A stretch of DNA of 6,798 nucleotides from Treponema sp. (GTDB lineage Bacteria; Spirochaetota; Spirochaetia; Treponematales; Breznakiellaceae): the NCBI GenBank assembly GCA_031275035.1, contig JAISPH010000069.1:1-6798 (forward strand). Direction: 5' to 3'. Under the pieces are notes generated by a model, which had not been told where the DNA came from, made no database searches, and was given only the letters and a program-made list of their open reading frames with translations. Positions 1 to 3,421 of the stretch are shown here, piece after piece (within the stretch, counting starts at the first letter, position 1; each line of letters opens with the position of its first letter). The translations under genes were made by a program, and so were the position numbers.

Positions 1-119
1 GAGGCTTTCCCAAAACTTCAGCTTTTGGGAAAGCAACCTTAGATTTAGAGGAAAAAACGGGCTTTGGGCCGTTTTTTCCAAAGCCTTTCCCGAAAGCAAC
101 CGGGTTTTGGGAAAGGCTC
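1..119 (+). repeat. 119-bp hairpin-rich MITE-like element, copy A
   Basis: Non-coding element with terminal inverted repeats GAGGCTTTCCCAAAAC (1-16) and GTTTTGGGAAAGGCTC (104-119), which match at 15 of 16 positions. Three stems fill it: hairpin 1 pairs 4-15 with 23-34 (12 bp, perfect); hairpin 2 pairs 50-60 with 69-79 (GGAAAAAACGG/CCGTTTTTTCC, 11 bp, perfect); hairpin 3 pairs 83-95 with 105-117 (13 bp, one G-T wobble). A second copy of exactly the same length lies at 2636-2754. No transposase is present, so if mobile it would be moved in trans. The left flank is outside the window, so a target-site duplication cannot be judged; the right flank reads TAGA. It lies directly upstream of the sulfoxide reductase gene and may supply its leader. 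Confidence 0.8.
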
Positions 120-163
120 TAGAGAGGAACTTTTTTGAAATCCGGCGGGGGGATCGCTTATTC

Positions 164-168
164 GGGGG
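164..168 (+). promoter_or_regulatory. Ribosome binding site of the msrC-like gene
   Basis: A GGGGG tract four bases before the ATG at 173 is the only purine-rich Shine-Dalgarno-like run near the start. It is a weak match (no GGAGG core), but it favours this start over the TTG inside the repeat. Confidence 0.4.
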
Positions 169-172
169 TGTT

Positions 173-667
173 ATGGTTACTATACAAAAGGGGCAGGACA
201 CAGACCTTGACCTGATGGTTGAGGTGGCGCAGGCCGTGATTGCCGGCGAAACCGACCTGATAGCGGTACTGGCCAATGTTTCCGCGGTTATCATGGCGTA
301 CCTCACGGACATCAATTGGGCGGGGTTTTACCTCCTCCAGGGGACAGAGCTGGTGCTGGGGCCCTTTCAGGGCCTCCCCGCCTGTACCCGGATAGCGGAA
401 GGGAAGGGGGTATGCGGCAAAGCGGCGGCGGCCGGCAAGCCGGTAATCGTCCCCAATGTCCATGAATTCCCGGGCCATATCGCCTGCGACTCCAATTCCA
501 ACGCGGAGATCGTGATCCCCCTTTTTAAGGGCGGCGGGGTGTACGGCGTCCTGGATGTGGACAGCCCCCGGCTGAACCGGTTTTCCCCGCCGGAAGCGGA
601 GGCCTTAAGCCGGATCGGCGGTATGGTAAGCGCTTTTTTGGAAGGGTGCTCACAGGTCGCGCGCTGA
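173..667 (+). CDS. msrC: Free methionine-R-sulfoxide reductase (GAF-domain fRMsr)
   Basis: A 164-residue single-GAF-domain protein, close to the 165 residues of E. coli MsrC (YebR). It reduces the free amino acid methionine-R-sulfoxide in the cytoplasm, a repair step after oxidative damage. The family signature is well kept: TDINWAGFYLL (45-55), LGPFQG (62-67), GVCG (79-82), GHIACD (101-106), EIVIPL (112-117) and GVLDVDS (125-131). All three redox cysteines are present (Cys71, Cys81, Cys105), as are acidic active-site residues Glu112, Asp128 and Asp130. From memory each lies 13 residues before its E. coli counterpart (Cys84/94/118, Glu125, Asp141/143), meaning no internal gaps. I chose the ATG at 173 because it gives the family length and follows a GGGGG tract (164-168). 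An upstream TTG at 107 lies inside repeat A and is unlikely. The gene stands alone on this strand and converges with the NYN gene. Confidence 0.93.
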   Translation: MVTIQKGQDTDLDLMVEVAQAVIAGETDLIAVLANVSAVIMAYLTDINWAGFYLLQGTELVLGPFQGLPACTRIAEGKGVCGKAAAAGKPVIVPNVHEFPGHIACDSNSNAEIVIPLFKGGGVYGVLDVDSPRLNRFSPPEAEALSRIGGMVSAFLEGCSQVAR

Positions 668-950
668 AGCGGCCCTGATAATCGGGATTTTTTACGCGGG
701 CGGTTGCCCCGTTACACAAAAAGTCCACAAGCGCCGCAGGCTGCCCGGCTGGGCAAGGCTTCATGCGGCCCCTCCGGCGCTCAGCCTGACGAGCCGCGAA
801 GCAGCGCGCAAACCAAAGATGCCGCGGGGTATTAAAGGCCTCCCCGATACTTTTTCCGGATTTAACGAGCCGTAATATGAAAGCGCCAGGCAAGGGTCTT
901 ATAATTGGGCCCCCTCCTTTCGCGGCCGTTCCGCCGACATGAAGGACTTT
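668..950. other. Gap between convergent genes, with structured GC-rich stretch
   Basis: This 283-bp stretch separates the 3' ends of the msrC-like gene (plus) and the NYN gene (minus). I find no credible gene in it. It holds a weak forward terminator candidate just after the msrC stop (CCC-t-G / CGGG followed by six T at 685-692) and a large hairpin at 730-781. A TATAAT at 900-905 on the plus strand has no convincing -35 and would point into the back of the NYN gene. Confidence 0.5.
730..781. terminator. Large imperfect hairpin between convergent genes, possible terminator
   Basis: Arms AGCGCCGCAGG (730-740) and CCTCCGGCGCT (771-781) pair at 10 of 11 positions, with a nested GCCC/GGGC hairpin at 743-754. 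Read on the minus strand, five T follow a few bases after the stem (complement of 718-722). It could therefore end NYN transcripts, though it lies about 170 bases after that stop. No T run follows on the plus strand. Confidence 0.35.
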
Positions 951-1895
951 TTAGTCCATGACCGTCACTTTATAGGCCCGGTAACGGGGGGCGTCGTCCC
1001 GTTTGCTCCGTTCCTCATCTTCTTCGCAGAGATATTTTACTTTCATCCCGACTTCCAGCTCGTCAAAATCCTTATTGGTCAGGGTATCGTAATAAAAAAA
1101 GACGTTGTTTATTTTTTCGTCTTTAATAAATCCAAACCCCTCTTTAATGCTGATTATGGTGGATACTTGATAGTTATCTTCGGGGACTCCCGGCTCCTCT
1201 TTAAGCGGTATGATATTCCCGATGGCTTCGGTGCCATATTCTCTTCTTTCCCGTACAAATAACTCATTGACGCTGTCCGTTGAAGGCTGACGGTCTATCC
1301 GTTCGTTCATCACGATGGGATACAGGACTTCTTCCAATAATTGGCGGGATGTCCGGGTTTCGGTGACGGTTCCGTTCTCGTTAACATAACTATAGTCCCA
1401 ACATATCAGCATGACCTGGGTGCCCAGGGTATTGAGTTTTCTGACCAGGGGAACATAATCGCCGTCTCCGGCCACCAGGACCAGTACATCGAACCGTTTA
1501 TAGATTGCCAATTCGTAGGCTTCCAGGGCAAGCCAGACGTCGATGCCCTTTTCCTGCCAGGTGTTATTTTCGCCATACCGTAACGGAAGATAATGGTTCA
1601 CGATATTCTCCCGCATCAGGATATCCTCGAACACCCGTTCGCTTTGTACCTTTTCTCCCATTTCTTTTGCGGAACTGCGGCCTTTAAAATAGTGGGCGTC
1701 TATGATTTGACAATGCCGGATATCGTCTATTTGCATGAACGACGCGATTTCCTCGCGGATAAAATCATGTAAGCCCGAAATGCTTATCCGGGCCTTCCTG
1801 GTATGTTCGTATTTATAGTAGTTACTCACCTTATAAAAATAATAACCGTCATAGAATATACCGATTCGGACAATGTTGTTTCTTGGAGAATTCAT
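951..1895 (-). CDS. NYN-domain putative ribonuclease fused to a C-terminal cold-shock-like domain
   Basis: A 314-residue cytoplasmic protein with two domains. Residues about 8-200 form a NYN (LabA/DUF88-type, PIN-like) domain: RIGIFYDG (10-17), KGIDVWLALEAYELA (116-130) and LVAGDGDYVPLVRKLNTLG (140-158). These supply the expected metal-binding acids Asp16, Asp119, Asp144 and Asp146, so a metal-dependent RNase activity is plausible. Residues about 244-314 resemble a cold-shock/S1-like OB fold, with RNP1-like GFGFI (253-257) and RNP2-like VFFYY (265-269), and would bind single-stranded nucleic acid. An acidic, low-complexity linker (about 201-243) joins them. I chose the ATG at 1895 because AAAGG (1901-1905) lies five bases before it and the NYN fold begins right after. 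In-frame codons further upstream run through hairpins and look non-coding. The residue after Asp16-Gly is Tyr where I would expect Asn. RNA target and partners are unknown. Confidence 0.85.
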   Translation of the reverse strand: MNSPRNNIVRIGIFYDGYYFYKVSNYYKYEHTRKARISISGLHDFIREEIASFMQIDDIRHCQIIDAHYFKGRSSAKEMGEKVQSERVFEDILMRENIVNHYLPLRYGENNTWQEKGIDVWLALEAYELAIYKRFDVLVLVAGDGDYVPLVRKLNTLGTQVMLICWDYSYVNENGTVTETRTSRQLLEEVLYPIVMNERIDRQPSTDSVNELFVRERREYGTEAIGNIIPLKEEPGVPEDNYQVSTIISIKEGFGFIKDEKINNVFFYYDTLTNKDFDELEVGMKVKYLCEEDEERSKRDDAPRYRAYKVTVMD

Positions 1896-1900
1896 GTCAA

Positions 1901-1905
1901 CCTTT
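1901..1905 (-). promoter_or_regulatory. Ribosome binding site of the NYN gene
   Basis: AAAGG on the minus strand, five bases before the ATG at 1895. It decides the start: the frame is open to an ATG at 2078, but that upstream stretch coincides with stacked hairpins and has no homology to the fold. Confidence 0.6.
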
Positions 1906-1922
1906 AAACCCCATAAAGTCTT

Positions 1923-1968
1923 GCAATTTCCCGCCAACAAACCCGTGGTCATCCGGCTGTGAAATTGC
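1923..1968 (-). promoter_or_regulatory. Leader hairpin closest to the NYN start
   Basis: GCAATTTC (1923-1930) and GAAATTGC (1961-1968) pair perfectly over 8 bp. An inner GCC/GGC pairing can lengthen the stem. It lies 28 bases before the start codon on the minus strand and does not cover the Shine-Dalgarno sequence. Confidence 0.45.
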
Positions 1969-1984
1969 GGTTTTTGAGCTGAAT

Positions 1985-2012
1985 TTGTTCGGAAACCGCT
2001 GTTTCCGAACAA
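1985..2012. repeat. Perfect 12-bp hairpin in the NYN leader
   Basis: TTGTTCGGAAAC and GTTTCCGAACAA form a perfect 12-bp stem with a 4-base loop. Two further outer pairs (one wobble) can be added. On the plus strand it is followed by TCTCTTATTTT, a poor T tract; on the minus strand no T run follows. It may therefore be a leader structure or an operator-like dyad rather than a terminator. Confidence 0.6.
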
Positions 2013-2042
2013 GTCTCTTATTTTAACCAACGGCGAAACCCG

Positions 2043-2134
2043 GCCGGCTTTTGCCGGCTCCGCAAAAAACCGCCCCAAGGCCCGTTTTTGCGTTTAAATC
2101 CAAGGTTTCGTTGAAACATGGTTTCCCCAAAACC
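2043..2134 (-). repeat. Diverged inverted copy B of the hairpin element
   Basis: Read on the minus strand, the core (AACCTTGGATTTAAACGC then AAAAACGGGCCTTGGGG) aligns with positions 35-69 of copy A (AACCTTAGATTTAGAGG then AAAAAACGGGCTTTGGG). The three-hairpin layout is kept with different bases. Hairpin 1 spans 2104-2134 (14 bp with two mismatches and a wobble, 3-base loop). Hairpin 2 spans 2061-2092 (CGCAAAAA/TTTTTGCG). Hairpin 3 spans 2043-2058 (GCCGGC-TTTT-GCCGGC). The terminal repeats have decayed, so this looks like an older insertion. It lies between the hemerythrin stop and the NYN start, transcribed with them if they are co-transcribed. Confidence 0.55.
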
Positions 2135-2206
2135 TGCGGACGCCGCGTTAAGGAAGCCTGCCGGACAAGTTTTCCTGCCCATCGGACCGCCGGCCTTTTA
2201 TCCGGG

Positions 2207-2620
2207 TTAGGCCTTGTTGGGCTGCGATTTTATGTAAGCGGCCAGTTTCAGATCCTGGCCCTTGATATGGGTAACCAGCCAATCCCCGATCTTCACCCGG
2301 ACTTCCTCGATAAGCTCCTCCGACGCGCCCTTCATTATCATTTTAACCTTTAAATCCCGAACCGTGATCTTAAAATTTTCATGCAGCTTTTTGTGATTCG
2401 GATAATCGGGATAATTATATTTTTGCTGAACCTGTTCCTCGTCAAAAAAATGTTTAATGGTATAGTCATTAAGAAAATTCAGGCTTTTCTCCAGTTCCTG
2501 CATACCTTTTCCCAAACGGCAGGTTTCAATCAAGTCATTTATGGCGGCAAACAACTGTTTGTGCTGGGTATCTATCAGCTCATATCCGGTTTCAAGACTG
2601 GAATTCCATTCGTATTGCAT
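2207..2620 (-). CDS. Bacteriohemerythrin (single-domain O2-binding di-iron protein)
   Basis: A 137-residue, four-helix hemerythrin-like protein of usual family length, with no extra domain. All seven di-iron ligands are visible: His20 (IDTQHKQLF), His57 and Glu61 (HFFDEE), His76 and His80 (NHKKLH), His118 and Asp123 (HIKGQD). It opens with the typical MQYEWN...LxTGYxxIDxQH start. Such proteins bind O2 reversibly in the cytoplasm and, in microaerophiles and anaerobes, are thought to buffer, deliver or sense oxygen; which applies here cannot be told. The ATG at 2620 follows a strong AAGGAG (2629-2634) eight bases upstream. Repeat copy C begins just two bases beyond that site, so the promoter or leader must lie in the repeat. 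The NYN gene follows on the same strand after 311 bp. Confidence 0.95.
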   Translation of the reverse strand: MQYEWNSSLETGYELIDTQHKQLFAAINDLIETCRLGKGMQELEKSLNFLNDYTIKHFFDEEQVQQKYNYPDYPNHKKLHENFKITVRDLKVKMIMKGASEELIEEVRVKIGDWLVTHIKGQDLKLAAYIKSQPNKA

Positions 2621-2628
2621 AATTTATA

Positions 2629-2634
2629 CTCCTT
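2629..2634 (-). promoter_or_regulatory. Strong ribosome binding site of the hemerythrin gene, at the repeat edge
   Basis: AAGGAG on the minus strand with an 8-base spacer to the ATG. It lies two bases outside repeat copy C and overlaps the candidate target-site duplication of that element (CTTC on the plus strand, 2632-2635). Confidence 0.85.
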
Positions 2635-2635
2635 C

Positions 2636-2754
2636 GAGGCTTTTCCAAAACTTCAGATTTTGGGAAAGCTGCCTTAGATTTATATGAAAAAGCGGGCTTT
2701 GGACCGCTTTTTCGCAAGCATTTCCCAAGACCAACCGAGTTTTGGGAAATGCTC
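2636..2754 (+). repeat. 119-bp hairpin-rich MITE-like element, copy C
   Basis: Same length as copy A and aligns with it end to end without gaps; I count 17 differences. Terminal repeats are GAGGCTTTTCCAAAAC (2636-2651) and GTTTTGGGAAATGCTC (2739-2754). All three stems are kept. In hairpin 2 an A-T pair becomes G-C (element positions 57/72) and a G-C becomes a T-G wobble (50/79). In hairpin 3 a C-G becomes A-T (85/115) and a G-T wobble becomes A-T (92/108). CTTC flanks both sides (2632-2635, 2755-2758), a candidate 4-bp target-site duplication. It lies directly upstream of the hemerythrin gene. Confidence 0.82.
2679..2684 (-). promoter_or_regulatory. Candidate -10 box for the hemerythrin gene inside repeat C
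   Basis: The minus strand reads CATATAAATC here. The matching stretch in copy A reads CCTCTAAATC, so two changes specific to copy C create the TATAAA. It would start transcription about 50 bases before the hemerythrin ATG. I find no good -35, so this is only a candidate. Confidence 0.3.
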
Positions 2755-2766
2755 CTTCCACAATGC

Positions 2767-2787
2767 TAAAAAAGCTCTCCGGGAGAG
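2767..2787 (-). terminator. Minus-strand terminator-like hairpin with six T
   Basis: On the minus strand, CTCTCCCGGAGAG (5-bp stem, 3-base loop) is followed by C and then TTTTTT. It has rho-independent form but a short stem. The nearest identified gene that could use it is the ankyrin gene, more than 630 bases upstream, so either that transcript has a long tail or a lost gene lay between. Confidence 0.4.
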
Positions 2788-3008
2788 GCGGTTCCAAAAC
2801 CCCGTGCCCGGCGGGCCCGCGATTTTGCCGCCGGCTCAAGGAGGCATTCCCAAGGCGCGGCCGGTTTTGAGCCCCCGCGTCGGCACATACTCGATCTCAA
2901 AGTGCCCGACCGGCAAGCCTAACCTTTCAGAACCATGGCCCCGCCGGACCACCGGGTTTTGAAACAACCGGAACTAGTATATTGGAAACTGGCGGAAAAT
3001 ACAATAGT

Positions 3009-3020
3009 TCGGTATACCGA
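3009..3020. promoter_or_regulatory. 12-bp perfect palindrome
   Basis: TCGGTATACCGA is self-complementary over all 12 bases, the form of a dimeric regulator site. It lies in an AT-rich gap next to one arm of a longer inverted pair. No start codon nearby tells which gene it might control. Confidence 0.3.
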
Positions 3021-3022
3021 CA

Positions 3023-3195
3023 CAGTAATTCAAAGTATCACCCGTTATCCATTCAAATTTCCAGGGAAAGAGCCTTAATATTTTGAAAATCCCGAAAGAT
3101 GTCTAAAATAGCAGACGGATTATAAAACAAAATGACCCAAGTATATCTTTTTCAGGATTTTTTTGAGTCAAAAAGTTTGATACTTTGAATTCCTG
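3023..3195. repeat. 173-bp segment bounded by an 18-bp inverted repeat
   Basis: CAGTAATTCAAAGTATCA (3023-3040) and TGATACTTTGAATTCCTG (3178-3195) are reverse complements at 17 of 18 positions. The enclosed 137 bp is AT-rich and has no convincing gene. The similarity resumes beyond the arms after a 7-base gap (ATACCGA). It could be a second, unrelated small mobile element or a pair of regulator sites. Confidence 0.5.
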
Positions 3196-3407
3196 ATACC
3201 GACAAAGATATTTACCCGGAAAAATGCCGTTACTCCGGAGAAGGCGGGCTCCAATGTGGCGCCCGTACCGTTTACTCCGGGATACCGCCGCGTATTTCGC
3301 TTCCGCCCGGTTAGGCAATGTTTTTTGCCCTCATTGGCAATCGCCCCCGCGGGCTTCGCGCGGGTAAGGCTCAAAAAACAAACGCCCATGATGCCTGGCA
3401 CCGATCC

Positions 3408-3421
3408 TTCCGTATGCGGAA
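3408..3421 (-). terminator. Small hairpin abutting the ankyrin stop codon
   Basis: TTCCG-TATG-CGGAA (5-bp stem) begins at the base after the stop of the ankyrin gene on the minus strand. No T run follows. A second GC stem CCCGCG/CGCGGG lies at 3346-3364. Either may help end or protect the transcript; evidence is weak. Confidence 0.25.

Larger units (their letters stand above)
2755..3421. other. 667-bp gap without a recognisable gene
   Basis: Lies between copy C and the 3' end of the ankyrin gene. The left third is GC-rich and has a minus-strand terminator-like hairpin (2767-2787) and an inverted repeat GGCTCAA/TTGAGCC (2833-2839, 2867-2873). The middle (about 2970-3230) is AT-rich and holds an 18-bp inverted pair and a 12-bp palindrome. 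The right third is GC-rich, with small hairpins beyond the ankyrin stop (3346-3364, 3408-3421). A minus-strand frame from about 2970 to 2839 ends in a plausible-looking peptide (VGHFEIEYVPTRGLKTG) but has no start or ribosome site; it may be a gene remnant. Confidence 0.5.

Noticed and set aside
107..172. Longer msrC-like start at TTG 107
   Set aside because: The added 22 residues come from the terminal repeat of the element and have no place in the family; the ATG at 173 gives the usual length.
525..893. Minus-strand 122-codon open frame
   Set aside because: It overlaps the well-supported msrC-like gene on the other strand, is rich in Arg, Cys and Pro, and has no ribosome site or familiar motif.
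939..1262. Plus-strand 107-codon frame with hydrophobic stretches
   Set aside because: It lies wholly antisense to the cold-shock end of the NYN gene; hydrophobicity is the complement of charged codons.
1985..2012. Hairpin as the hemerythrin terminator
   Set aside because: It lies about 200 bases past the hemerythrin stop and no T run follows it on the minus strand.
1896..2078. N-terminal extension of the NYN protein to an ATG at 2078
   Set aside because: It runs through several hairpins, including the remnant of the repeat. The downstream ATG has a ribosome site and begins the domain.
1..2754. CRISPR array or tRNA/rRNA genes
   Set aside because: The repeats are few, far apart and palindromic throughout rather than regularly spaced, and no cloverleaf or TPsiC-like motif was seen in any gap.
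2684..2962. Plus-strand 92-codon frame starting inside repeat C
   Set aside because: It begins in the element without a ribosome site and has no recognisable family. Its end (VGTYSISKCPTGKPNLSEPW) reads smoothly but so does the opposite strand, so neither can be trusted.
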